Part shown: positions 41,008 through 49,472 of the stretch, one piece after another
How the letters are laid out: each line of letters opens with the position of its first letter
Position numbering within the stretch: position 1 is the first letter of the stretch
Assembly: GCA_019058315.1 (NCBI GenBank)
Contig: JAHPZH010000001.1
Span: 275,566-339,565, forward strand
From: Candidatus Helarchaeota archaeon
GTDB taxonomy: Archaea > Asgardarchaeota > Lokiarchaeia > Helarchaeales > RDOG01
Length of the DNA: 64,000 nucleotides
Direction of reading: 5' to 3'
Position numbers and translations under genes: made by a program
The notes under the pieces: model-generated
The model's database searches: none
What the model saw: the letters and a program-made list of their open reading frames with translations, nothing else
Told to the model about the DNA's origin: nothing

Positions 41008-44000
41008 TTATTTCTTAATATATTGGATTACTGCATCTAATCCTTTTTCATAAATATCTTTATCTTCTTCTAATAACGGATTATTTTCAAGTTCTAATAT
41101 TCGTAATTCAGAAATATTCTTCAATCCCTCTATTTTATTAATCTGATTATTAGAAAGCTTTAACTCTATTAAATTTAAAAGCGTTTCTAAACCTTCTATC
41201 TTTCTAATATTATTCCCTAAAAGATTTAATATCTGTAATTGTGCGAGTTTCTGAAGCCCCTCAATTTTAGATATTTGATTATTATCAAGGGATAATGATA
41301 CTAATTGAGAGAGATTATCTAACTTTTCTATTTTTGAAATCTTATTTTGATTCAAATTTAGATTTTCTAAATATAAAAGCGTTTCTAAACCTTCTATCTT
41401 TTGAATTTTATTATTATATAAAAATAAATCTCTTAAATCCATGAGTTCTTCTAAATTCTCTATTTTTATAATTTCATTATCATTAAGGCATAATACTTGC
41501 AATATGGAGGAGCAACCTTTTAATCCCTCAATCTTCTTTATCTTATTCGTCTCAAGATTTAATATTAATAATTGAGAAAGGATTTCTAAGTTTTCTATTA
41601 GCATAATTTGATTAGCCTTCAGATCTAATTGATTTAATTGAGAAAGATTATCCAATCCTTCTATCTTTGAAATTTTATTATTCGATAAGATTAATTCATT
41701 TAATTCAGTTAACTTTTCCAAATTTTCTAATTTTTCTATAAAATTTACTGAAATGTCTAAATGTTTTAACTTTAAAAGAGTATCCAAGTTCTCTATCTTT
41801 CTAATATTATTTCCCGAAAGATATAATACCTCTAATTGTATGAGTTTCTGAAGCCCCTGAATTTTAGATATTTGATTATTACTAAGGGATAATGATATTA
41901 ATTGAAAGAGATTATCTAAATTTTCTATTTTTTTTATCATATTTTGTTCCAAATATAGCAATTCTAAGTTTAAAAGAGTTTCTAAACCTTCTATCTTTTG
42001 AATTTTATTATTCTCTAAATATATATCTATTAAATTTATAAGCTCCTCTAAATTCTCTATTTTTAAAATTAGATTTTCACTAATGGATAATACTTTCAAT
42101 CTGTAGAGTCCTTTTAATCCCTCAATCTTCTTTATCTTATTCTTATCAAGATCTAATATTTGTAAATGAGAAAGGTTTTCTAAGTTCTCTATCAACACAA
42201 TCTGATTATCCTTAAGAACTAATCTCCATAATTGAGAAAGATTATCCAATCCTTCAATCTTTGAAATTTTATTGTTCGATATAAGTAATTCATTTAATTC
42301 TGATAGCTTTTCCAGATTTTCTAATTTTTCTATAAAATTCAGTGAAATGTTTAAACCTTTTAACTTTGAAAGATTATCCAAGTTTTCTAGTTTTCTGATA
42401 TTATTATGGTCAAGATATAATCGCTTTAATTGTGAAAGTCCCTCTAATCCCTCTATCTTTGTGATTTGATTGTATGATAAAACTAATTCCTTTAATTGTG
42501 AGAGTCTTTCTAACCCTTCAATTCTTATGATTTCATTCCTAGAAAGACCTAATGATCTCAATTGTAATAATTTCTCTAATCCCTCAATTTTCGTGATCTT
42601 GTTATTACTCAAATATAATTTATGTAATTGTGAAAGGTCCTCTAATCCTTGTATTTTCTTAATCTTATTATTAGATAGATGTAATACCTTTAATTGTGAA
42701 AGCTTCTCTAATCCCTCTATTTCAATAATTTGATTGTTAAAAAGATATAAATTTTGTAATTTGAAGTTATTCTCTAACTCCTCAATTTTTGTAATCTTGT
42801 TTTTACGTAAAAATAAATCTTTTAAATTATAAAGCTTCTCTAATCCTTCAATCTTCTCGATCCTATTGTTATCAAGATCTAATATTTGTAAATGAGAAAG
42901 GTTTTCTAATCCCTCAATCTTATTCAATTTATTCCCCATTAGTTCTAATATTTTTAATTGATTGAGGTTCTCTAACCCCTCTATTTTCTTAATCTTGTTT
43001 TGAGAAAGATACAATTCTTGTAATTGCGTAAGTTTCTCTAATCCTTCAATTTCACTTATATTATTCGCTCTAATATCTAATATTTGTAATTGTGAGAGCC
43101 CTTCTAATCCCTCTATCTTTGAAATTTTATTAAAAGTAAGAGTGATTTTATTTAATTTTGAAAGTCCATTTAATCCTCTAATTTTCGTAATTTGGTTACC
43201 AGAAAGGTCTAATTCCCGTAAATGAGATAAATTACTTATAAAACTTGGAATTTTTTTTAATTTATTATTAAATATACCAAGAAATATTATATTTCCATCT
43301 TTAACTTTAACATCAACAAAATAAAGGTCAAAACCTTTTAAAACCTGGAAATGGGAATTTATTGAAACATTTTCTCCCAACTTTACCAGAGCTGCGACTG
43401 CAGGGAATCTCACATCTTCATCTTCTTCAATTTCAAGTATTTTCAATAAGTATTTTTGAACAATTATGTTATCAATGAAATCAGAATACCATTTTTCTGT
43501 CTGAAAATCCAGTAATGCTTTTATTTGAAAATAGATCTGTGGATTAAACTCATCTTCATTATTTTTTTCAATAAGGCGGAGTATAATTGCTTTAATCTCT
43601 TCTAGGCGATATTCTAATATCTTTTCTGATGCAATACCCGCAGAAATTATATTATTTAATGCTTGATATACAATATTATAATCAAAACTCATAAATGTAG
43701 GGGTTTGTTCTGTAAAAAAATGGTCTAAATTTTGAATTGTTGCTAATAATTCGTCTTTAGGTGATAATTTCATACGTTCAGTATTCTGAGGTTCTAATTC
43801 AGGGTTATATTCTACAACAATCTTATAACAGGTAATTTTTTTCAGAATCCTTTCTATATTATCTTTTTTTACATAAAGTCTGAGCTCAAATTGGGGGTTA
43901 CAAATTAAAGCAAATCTCGCTTCTAACTCTTCATCTTCCCAAAATGCAGGAGATAAAATATATAAGTCTCTTTTTATTTTTGAAATTCTCCATCTTGTAT

Positions 44001-44154
44001 CTGTCCAGTATTTAAAAATTATTGGTTCATCTAAGTCCTCATCATAATATTCAAATTCCCCTAATTTTGTTAAATTATCCTGAAATACTGGATCTTCTAT
44101 AAACTTTTCAAACCAGGTCGTCTGATCCTTTTCTTTTGACATAATTGGTTTCAT
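41008..44154 (-). CDS. Giant SDS22-like leucine-rich-repeat protein
   Basis: 1048 aa. Residues 1-285 are a non-repeat region with acidic and aromatic segments, and a short HEAT-like stretch (EDEDVRFPAVAALVKLGENV) near 243-262. From about 290 to 1030 there are roughly 33 tandem 22-residue LRRs of the SDS22 type (LxxLxxLxLxxNxIxKIEGLE), closed by a cap (LELENNPLLEEDKD) and a short tail. SDS22-like LRRs bind proteins such as phosphatase partners in eukaryotes; in this organism the partner is unknown. There is no signal peptide or membrane helix. It is divergent from a second SDS22-like gene 113 bases away and convergent with the EF-1A-like gene. Confidence 0.95.
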   Translation of the reverse strand: MKPIMSKEKDQTTWFEKFIEDPVFQDNLTKLGEFEYYDEDLDEPIIFKYWTDTRWRISKIKRDLYILSPAFWEDEELEARFALICNPQFELRLYVKKDNIERILKKITCYKIVVEYNPELEPQNTERMKLSPKDELLATIQNLDHFFTEQTPTFMSFDYNIVYQALNNIISAGIASEKILEYRLEEIKAIILRLIEKNNEDEFNPQIYFQIKALLDFQTEKWYSDFIDNIIVQKYLLKILEIEEDEDVRFPAVAALVKLGENVSINSHFQVLKGFDLYFVDVKVKDGNIIFLGIFNNKLKKIPSFISNLSHLRELDLSGNQITKIRGLNGLSKLNKITLTFNKISKIEGLEGLSQLQILDIRANNISEIEGLEKLTQLQELYLSQNKIKKIEGLENLNQLKILELMGNKLNKIEGLENLSHLQILDLDNNRIEKIEGLEKLYNLKDLFLRKNKITKIEELENNFKLQNLYLFNNQIIEIEGLEKLSQLKVLHLSNNKIKKIQGLEDLSQLHKLYLSNNKITKIEGLEKLLQLRSLGLSRNEIIRIEGLERLSQLKELVLSYNQITKIEGLEGLSQLKRLYLDHNNIRKLENLDNLSKLKGLNISLNFIEKLENLEKLSELNELLISNNKISKIEGLDNLSQLWRLVLKDNQIVLIENLENLSHLQILDLDKNKIKKIEGLKGLYRLKVLSISENLILKIENLEELINLIDIYLENNKIQKIEGLETLLNLELLYLEQNMIKKIENLDNLFQLISLSLSNNQISKIQGLQKLIQLEVLYLSGNNIRKIENLDTLLKLKHLDISVNFIEKLENLEKLTELNELILSNNKISKIEGLDNLSQLNQLDLKANQIMLIENLEILSQLLILNLETNKIKKIEGLKGCSSILQVLCLNDNEIIKIENLEELMDLRDLFLYNNKIQKIEGLETLLYLENLNLNQNKISKIEKLDNLSQLVSLSLDNNQISKIEGLQKLAQLQILNLLGNNIRKIEGLETLLNLIELKLSNNQINKIEGLKNISELRILELENNPLLEEDKDIYEKGLDAVIQYIKK
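41062..43287. repeat. Tandem 66-bp LRR-coding array with 594-bp second-order repeat
   Basis: The basic unit is 66 bp (22 codons). On top of it, blocks of nine units recur: TTTTTCTATA with matching flanks occurs at 41731 and again at 42325, exactly 594 bp apart. The flanking block near 41195 and 41792 is 597 bp apart, consistent with one extra codon. A partial third copy continues toward 41100. This shows growth by segmental duplication. Confidence 0.85.
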
Positions 44155-44267
44155 TTCCTTAAAAGGATCATAAATTAAATGATTAATAAATTAAATAGAT
44201 TAAAACAATTAAAAAAACTGGATTAAATGTTATATTTTAATTTTTTAAAAAAAATTAATGATTTCGA
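44155..44267. promoter_or_regulatory. Divergent promoter region between two LRR genes
   Basis: 113 bases of very AT-rich sequence separate the starts of two oppositely oriented LRR genes. TTAAAA- and TTTTTTAAAA-like runs could serve as TATA boxes on either strand. No clear operator palindrome is seen. Shared control of the two genes is likely from layout only. Confidence 0.4.
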
Positions 44268-45758
44268 ATGAAAAAGATAAAAGACAAATTTGAAAGGGAA
44301 GCAATTAAAGAAATAAAGGAAAAACTAAAAATTAGTGATTCGAGGTTCGTTGTTAAGGAAGGGCATGTAACAGAACTCCATTTAGATGATTGTGGTCTAA
44401 AAGAAATTCCTAAAATACTTGAAAATTTACCTTTTTTACAAAAATTATACTTTGATACAGACCCTATAAAGGATTTATATTATACTCCCGATAATGAAAT
44501 TTCAAAAATAGAGAAGTTAGATAACCTAACCGAATTAACAGATTTATCAATCTCTTTTAATCAAATTACAAAAATAAAGGGCTTGAAAAACCTTACAAAC
44601 TTGCGTTACTTGAATCTTTTAAATAATAGAGTCACGAAAATTGAGGGACTTGAAAATTTATCAGAATTGAATAATTTAAATCTCATGAATAATCATATCA
44701 AAAAATTAGAAGGTTTAGAAAATCTCACCAAATTAGAAAAATTTTATGTTAGATCAAATGATATTAAAAGGATAGAGGGGCTTGAAAATCTATCAAAACT
44801 GCAAATTTTAAGTCTTGAAGCAAATAAAATTTCCAAAATAGAAAATTTGGATAAATGCCTTAATTTAAAAGTTTTAAATCTTTCAAAAAATAATATTGAA
44901 ATGATCGAAAATCTTGAGAAATTGTCTCAAATAGATGATTTAAACCTTAGTATGAATCAAATCCAGAAAATTGAGAATATAAATAATCTTATTAAACTTC
45001 GAAGGTTGTGGTTTGATGTCAATAAAATAAATGAAATAGAGGGTTTAGATAATCTAACCGAATTAGAACTTTTAGCTCTCTCAAGAAATTCAATTACTAA
45101 AATAGAAGGCTTGGATAAACTCTCAAATTTACAAACATTATTTCTTTCTGATACGCAAATTAAAAAAATTGAAGGGTTAAATAAACTTACACAACTTAAA
45201 AGATTGGAATTAAGTAATTGTAGAATTTCAAAGATTGAAAGATTAAAGAAATTATCCAAATTAAAATCTTTATACCTTATTGGGAATCAAATAACGGAAA
45301 TAACAGGGTTAGAACATCTTTTAGAATTAAAAGAACTAACCCTTATTGGAAATAAAATAAATAAAATTCAAGGATTAGAAAATCTAACAGAATTAGAAAA
45401 ATTAGATCTTAATGGAAACGAAATTACAAAGATAGAGGGTCTTAAAAGTCTTTCCAAACTTAAACAACTAAATTTATATAAAAATCAAATTACCCGAATC
45501 GAGGGATTGGAATATTTATTTGAATTAAATTATATAAGACTTGATGAAAATCCGCTAGATAAAGAAGATGAGAAGATAAAAAAGAAAATGGCAAAAGAAC
45601 TAGTTGAAATTTGTAGGCAAAGAAAATTAGAAGCTTTGGTTAGAGAAGTTGATATTTTAAAAGCACAAATGAGCATGAAAGGATTAAAATTAGCGGATTA
45701 TAAACATTTGGAAAAAGAAATAGAAGAACTTTATAAAAAGATAAAAGATTTTAGTTAA
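44268..45758 (+). CDS. SDS22-like leucine-rich-repeat protein with C-terminal coiled coil
   Basis: 496 aa. A short basic start (MKKIKDKFEREAIKEIKEKL) precedes about 18 LRRs of the 22-residue SDS22 type (about 25-435) with consensus LxxLxxLxLxxNxITKIEGLENL. The array ends in a cap (LDENPLDKEDEKIKKKMAKE), and the last 60 residues are a helical, probably coiled-coil, tail ending KEIEELYKKIKDFS. No enzyme domain. It is divergent from the 1048-aa LRR gene and shares its repeat type, so the two are paralogues. Confidence 0.95.
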   Translation: MKKIKDKFEREAIKEIKEKLKISDSRFVVKEGHVTELHLDDCGLKEIPKILENLPFLQKLYFDTDPIKDLYYTPDNEISKIEKLDNLTELTDLSISFNQITKIKGLKNLTNLRYLNLLNNRVTKIEGLENLSELNNLNLMNNHIKKLEGLENLTKLEKFYVRSNDIKRIEGLENLSKLQILSLEANKISKIENLDKCLNLKVLNLSKNNIEMIENLEKLSQIDDLNLSMNQIQKIENINNLIKLRRLWFDVNKINEIEGLDNLTELELLALSRNSITKIEGLDKLSNLQTLFLSDTQIKKIEGLNKLTQLKRLELSNCRISKIERLKKLSKLKSLYLIGNQITEITGLEHLLELKELTLIGNKINKIQGLENLTELEKLDLNGNEITKIEGLKSLSKLKQLNLYKNQITRIEGLEYLFELNYIRLDENPLDKEDEKIKKKMAKELVEICRQRKLEALVREVDILKAQMSMKGLKLADYKHLEKEIEELYKKIKDFS

Positions 45759-45835
45759 ATTAACTGATTTTTACTATATTGTAAATCCAAAAATTGTATT
45801 AAAAAAAATAAAAAAAATATAATTTGCTGTTTCTA

Positions 45836-46016
45836 TTACTTCATTAACCAAAAATATCCATATAAACCAATTGCAATTACGAGTCCTATAAGTCCTATAA
45901 ATACAGCTACTGCGAATAAATTACTTTCCTTTGGTGATAAAAGTTGAAATATTAGAAGTGTGACGAAAATTATATAAAAAAAAAGGATTAAATATGAATG
46001 CTGTATTGAATTAGAG
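45836..46016 (-). pseudogene. Possible remnant or unannotated small TM segment without a start codon
   Basis: On the minus strand an open frame ending in TAA at 45836-45838 reads ...SPKESNLFAVAVFIGLIG then LVIAIGLYGYFWLMK. It has the look of a membrane-anchor tail, like that of the secreted repeat protein whose stop lies at 46017. The frame shows no ATG, GTG or TTG before it meets a stop inside the upstream gene's 3' end. It may be a degraded copy of such a tail, or a small gene with an unusual start. The rest of the 258-base gap is AT-rich. Confidence 0.3.
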
Positions 46017-47654
46017 CTATTTTTCTTGAAGATATAAGACTAGAAAGCCTATTGCTATCGCAATACCTATTACTAATCCAAAGATAAGTAGTGAATATGA
46101 TGGTTGTTCTAGAAATAGTAATAGAAATAATCCCCAATTAAATGGTTTTGGTTGATAATTTATTATCTTTTGAGCAAATATATCATAGTTAGCATTTCTA
46201 GTATCATACCAAGTGACAATTGCACCATCTGAACCACCACAGCAAAGCTTGGGATTAGATGCATAACCTCCTAATGCAGATATTACTGCTCCCTTCGATC
46301 CCCATTGTATATTGCCTTCCGAACTTACTAACTGTCCATAAATGTCTGTCGGGAGTGCTAATATATGGATGCCTGAAATAGATAGCGACTCCGTAGCTCT
46401 TGTATCTCTCCAACATATGAATGCCCCCCCATTTCCATTGCAACAAATTTCAGGAACCATTTGTGATCCTATTGCATTACATATAACTGTACCATTTATT
46501 TCCCACTGGGTATGTCCGCTTGAATTTACCTTTTGTGCATATATATCATCTTTTGCTGTTCCAGTTCTATTCTTATCTTGCCAAGTAATAATAGCCCCAC
46601 CTACCCCATCAGAACATAGTTTGGGCTCTGATTGTAGGTATTCTGCATTACATATAACAGTTCCGTTTATGTCCCACTTAACTGCTCCAGTTGAATTAAT
46701 TTTTTGTGCATAAATTCCATCATCTGCGCCCCTATCGTCAAACCAAGTAATTATCGCACCCCCAGATTCGTCTCGGCATATTTGGAGATCTTTCTGTTCT
46801 TCCTCTGCATTACATATAAGTGTTCCATTAGTTACCCATTGTGTTCCACTTGAATTGATTTTTTGTACATAAATATCACCTAAAACACCACCAATTCTTT
46901 CGTCTTTCCAAGCGATTATTGCACCTCCTGCTCCATCACTACAAATTTGAGGGTCAATTTGATCATAATTTTCGTTACAAATTACAGTTCCATTTGCTCC
47001 CCATTGTATACCACTTGAATTAACATATTGTGCATAAATATCAGAATATGTCCCATTCCTGTTATCTTCCCAAGTTATTATTGCACCTCCCAAATCGTCA
47101 CAACAAATTTTGGGGTTCTCTTGGGTATTTTCTGCATTACATATAACCGTTCCATTTGGATCCCAAAGTAACAATCCTTGAGAATTAATATTTTGAGCAT
47201 AAATATCATAATTTCCATTTCTGTAATCCTTCCAAGTAATTATTGCACCTCCATCTCCATCATTACAAATTTCAGGCAGCATTTGATTTGAATCAGCATT
47301 ACATATTATTAATCCATTTAGTGTCCATTGTATTTGTCCTTTTGAATCAATTTTTTGTGCATATATATCGTATTCTGCCAATCCTGACCGATTATAATCT
47401 TGCCAAACGATAATTGCACTATTATTTTCATCGCAGCAGATTTGTGGTGCCAATTGAGAATAAGGTTCTGTGCAAATTTCAATATCACTACTACCCCATA
47501 CTTTTTTACATATTCCACTTGAAGTAACGAAGTTATTTTTTGCATTTAAATTGTTTAATATATCCAGATTGCTAGTAGAACCAATTGTATTTATGCTTAA
47601 AAAGAATATATTTGAAAATATGATTAAAAATATTAACACAAATTTAATTTTCAA
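46017..47654 (-). CDS. Secreted, membrane-anchored protein with eight ~57-residue repeats
   Basis: 545 aa. A signal peptide or N-terminal anchor (about 1-26; KFVLIFLIIFSNIFFLSI) is followed by eight repeats containing ICNAxxxQxxPEICxDGxGGAIITW, DxRNGxYDIYAQ and a final WxxNGT. They probably form a beta-propeller outside the cell; each repeat carries a conserved Cys pair. A C-terminal TM helix (about 517-540; SLLIFGLVIGIAIAIGFLVLYL) with a short charged end anchors it. Repeats of this type are known in secreted proteins of bacteria and archaea, with unclear function. It is divergent from the asparagine-synthetase-like gene. Confidence 0.85.
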   Translation of the reverse strand: MKIKFVLIFLIIFSNIFFLSINTIGSTSNLDILNNLNAKNNFVTSSGICKKVWGSSDIEICTEPYSQLAPQICCDENNSAIIVWQDYNRSGLAEYDIYAQKIDSKGQIQWTLNGLIICNADSNQMLPEICNDGDGGAIITWKDYRNGNYDIYAQNINSQGLLLWDPNGTVICNAENTQENPKICCDDLGGAIITWEDNRNGTYSDIYAQYVNSSGIQWGANGTVICNENYDQIDPQICSDGAGGAIIAWKDERIGGVLGDIYVQKINSSGTQWVTNGTLICNAEEEQKDLQICRDESGGAIITWFDDRGADDGIYAQKINSTGAVKWDINGTVICNAEYLQSEPKLCSDGVGGAIITWQDKNRTGTAKDDIYAQKVNSSGHTQWEINGTVICNAIGSQMVPEICCNGNGGAFICWRDTRATESLSISGIHILALPTDIYGQLVSSEGNIQWGSKGAVISALGGYASNPKLCCGGSDGAIVTWYDTRNANYDIFAQKIINYQPKPFNWGLFLLLFLEQPSYSLLIFGLVIGIAIAIGFLVLYLQEK

Positions 47655-47736
47655 ATTAATAACTCTCCTATATCACAATTATAGTGTTATGGATAATAAT
47701 TTAAGTTGTATATAAAAAATTAAAAAAGTTGTTTAA

Positions 47737-48696
47737 ATGAATTTTGATAAAATTTGTAAAAAAATTAAATCACTATTAGAAAAAGTTGTTAAAAAAAACT
47801 TGGCAGAGGGTATATTGCTTTCTGGAGGTCTGGATACTAGTATTATAGCGACGTTAGCATCAAAATTTATAAAACTAAATGCAATTACTATTGCTTTTAA
47901 AAATGCCCCAGCTTTAGATATTAAATATGCTAGATTGATGGCAGAATTTCTTCAAATTGATCATATTGTTCATTATTTTGAAAAAACTGAACTATTTAAC
48001 GCAATTAACAAAACTATAGAAATAATGAAATCGTTTGATCCCATGGAAATACGTAATAGTGCAGCGATTTTTATCGGTCTAAATAAAATAAAAGAAAATA
48101 ATATGTCTGCTGTTATGACAGGTGATGGGGTCGACGAATTATTTGCGGGATATAGTTTTTTCTTTGGTAAATCAGAAGAAGAATTGACTTTGGAACTTAA
48201 AAAAATATCAAATATTATGTCATTTTCGTCCATTCCATTAGGTAAATTCCTAGGAATTGAAGCAAAACTTCCATATATTGATCCTGAATTTAAAAAATTT
48301 GCATTAGAAATACCTTCACGTTTTAAAGTCTATAGAGAAAAAGGGCAAATAATTGGGAAATGGATATTACGTAAATCATTTGAAAAAATCTTACCTGAAG
48401 AAATTGTTTGGAGGAGTAAAGCTCCAATTGAACAAGGTTCGGGCACATCTATACTGCCAAAATTATTCAATCAAGAAATTTCCGACACTGAATTTAATAA
48501 GAAAAAAAGAAAATTTCTTGAAGAAGATTTGGTAGATATTAGGGATAAAGAACATTTAATCTATTATGAAATATATCGAAAATCTTTGGGTGTTCCACAT
48601 CCTGTTGATCCAAATCAGAAGATCTGCCCTCATTGTAATTCCAATGCACCTAATGGAGCTAATTTTTGTAAAACTTGTGGAGCATATCCAATATAA
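47737..48696 (+). CDS. Asparagine-synthetase-like ATP pyrophosphatase with C-terminal zinc ribbon, no glutaminase domain
   Basis: 319 aa. The PP-loop SGGLDTS is at 29-35 and GDGVDELFAGY at 129-139; KLPYIDPEF (178-186) and LRKSFEKILPEEIVWRSKAPIEQG resemble the AsnB synthetase domain. The N-terminal glutamine amidotransferase half of AsnB is absent, so ammonia would have to come from elsewhere, or the acceptor differs. The last 30 residues add a zinc ribbon with CPHC (297, 300) and CKTC (311, 314). The enzyme would adenylate a carboxylate. It is a single gene, divergent from the secreted repeat-protein gene. Confidence 0.87.
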   Translation: MNFDKICKKIKSLLEKVVKKNLAEGILLSGGLDTSIIATLASKFIKLNAITIAFKNAPALDIKYARLMAEFLQIDHIVHYFEKTELFNAINKTIEIMKSFDPMEIRNSAAIFIGLNKIKENNMSAVMTGDGVDELFAGYSFFFGKSEEELTLELKKISNIMSFSSIPLGKFLGIEAKLPYIDPEFKKFALEIPSRFKVYREKGQIIGKWILRKSFEKILPEEIVWRSKAPIEQGSGTSILPKLFNQEISDTEFNKKKRKFLEEDLVDIRDKEHLIYYEIYRKSLGVPHPVDPNQKICPHCNSNAPNGANFCKTCGAYPI

Positions 48697-48809
48697 ATTT
48701 GCTAAATTCATGGGATTTTTATCACATTTCCGCCAAAATTGAAGCATTTTTTTAAGAGATAAATTCAAAAAATAATTATTATAAATGATATCACTAAAGT
48801 ATTTTATAT

Positions 48810-48829
48810 TTCAATTATATATAATTGAA
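48810..48829. promoter_or_regulatory. 20-bp perfect palindrome containing a TATA box
   Basis: TTCAATTATATATAATTGAA is completely self-complementary and contains TTATATATAA. It ends 19 bases before the ATG at 48849, with GTGAGG between, so the TATA element of the membrane-protein gene would lie within the palindrome. AT richness makes chance occurrence more likely than usual. Confidence 0.4.
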
Positions 48830-48848
48830 TTAAATGTGAGGTTTATAA

Positions 48849-49364
48849 ATGGAGAATAAATATCTTTATGTTTCAATTACACTCATACTTTGGTTTGTAG
48901 TAGATTTGATTTTTCTATTTTTGATTGCAGATTATTTCTATTATTTTGTTTCTTCATTAATTCTCATGGGTGCTAATTTAATAATCTTTTCAATTGGTTA
49001 TATTAACTATGAAATGCATGAAAAACCGTACTCAATTATGTATTTCATAAATTCAATTCCTTTAATTCTATCTTTTTATTACAATCTTCTTGATAAAACT
49101 CTTATATTCATTCTAATGCCAATAATTATTGGGATAATTTTCCTAATTGTTATTGCAATAACAAAAAAATTAGGGGGATTTGATTTTGATACAATTGTTT
49201 TCTTACAATGTCTCCTAATTATTCCATTATTATACTTAGCAGACCTAATCATTATTATCATCTACGGAACTCTTGGGATTCAACAATTTCCTTTTCCATT
49301 TGGCTTTTTAATATACCCCTTAAATTATATTTTCTTAATCATCCTAGTTGGAACTGCAAGATAA
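48849..49364 (+). CDS. Five-TM membrane protein
   Basis: 171 aa with hydrophobic helices at about 6-28, 32-54, 63-81, 86-107 and 116-170 (the last stretch probably two helices). A GTGAGG ribosome site lies upstream of ATG. There are few charged residues and no known motif. It is a single gene between the asparagine-synthetase-like and MttB-family genes. I do not recognise the family. Confidence 0.65.
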   Translation: MENKYLYVSITLILWFVVDLIFLFLIADYFYYFVSSLILMGANLIIFSIGYINYEMHEKPYSIMYFINSIPLILSFYYNLLDKTLIFILMPIIIGIIFLIVIAITKKLGGFDFDTIVFLQCLLIIPLLYLADLIIIIIYGTLGIQQFPFPFGFLIYPLNYIFLIILVGTAR

Positions 49365-49472
49365 ACAAATACATTATTTCTATGAAACAAAATAAGCTAT
49401 ATTCGCTTTTTCTCCATTTAAATCCATAATTGATTTATATTTAAGCTATATAATTATTAGTGAGTGGTAAAA

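Noticed and set aside
42272..42733. Two plus-strand frames with Ser/Asn/Phe-rich repeats
   Set aside because: They are the complement of the LRR array; the periodicity comes from the 66-bp units on the minus strand.
41062..45570. Regularly spaced repeats that could suggest a CRISPR array
   Set aside because: The 66-bp spacing is fully explained by 22-residue LRRs in open frames; there are no conserved short repeats with unique spacers and no cas genes.
46342..46713. 123-aa plus-strand frame with repeats
   Set aside because: Antisense to the secreted repeat protein; its repeats mirror the real ones.
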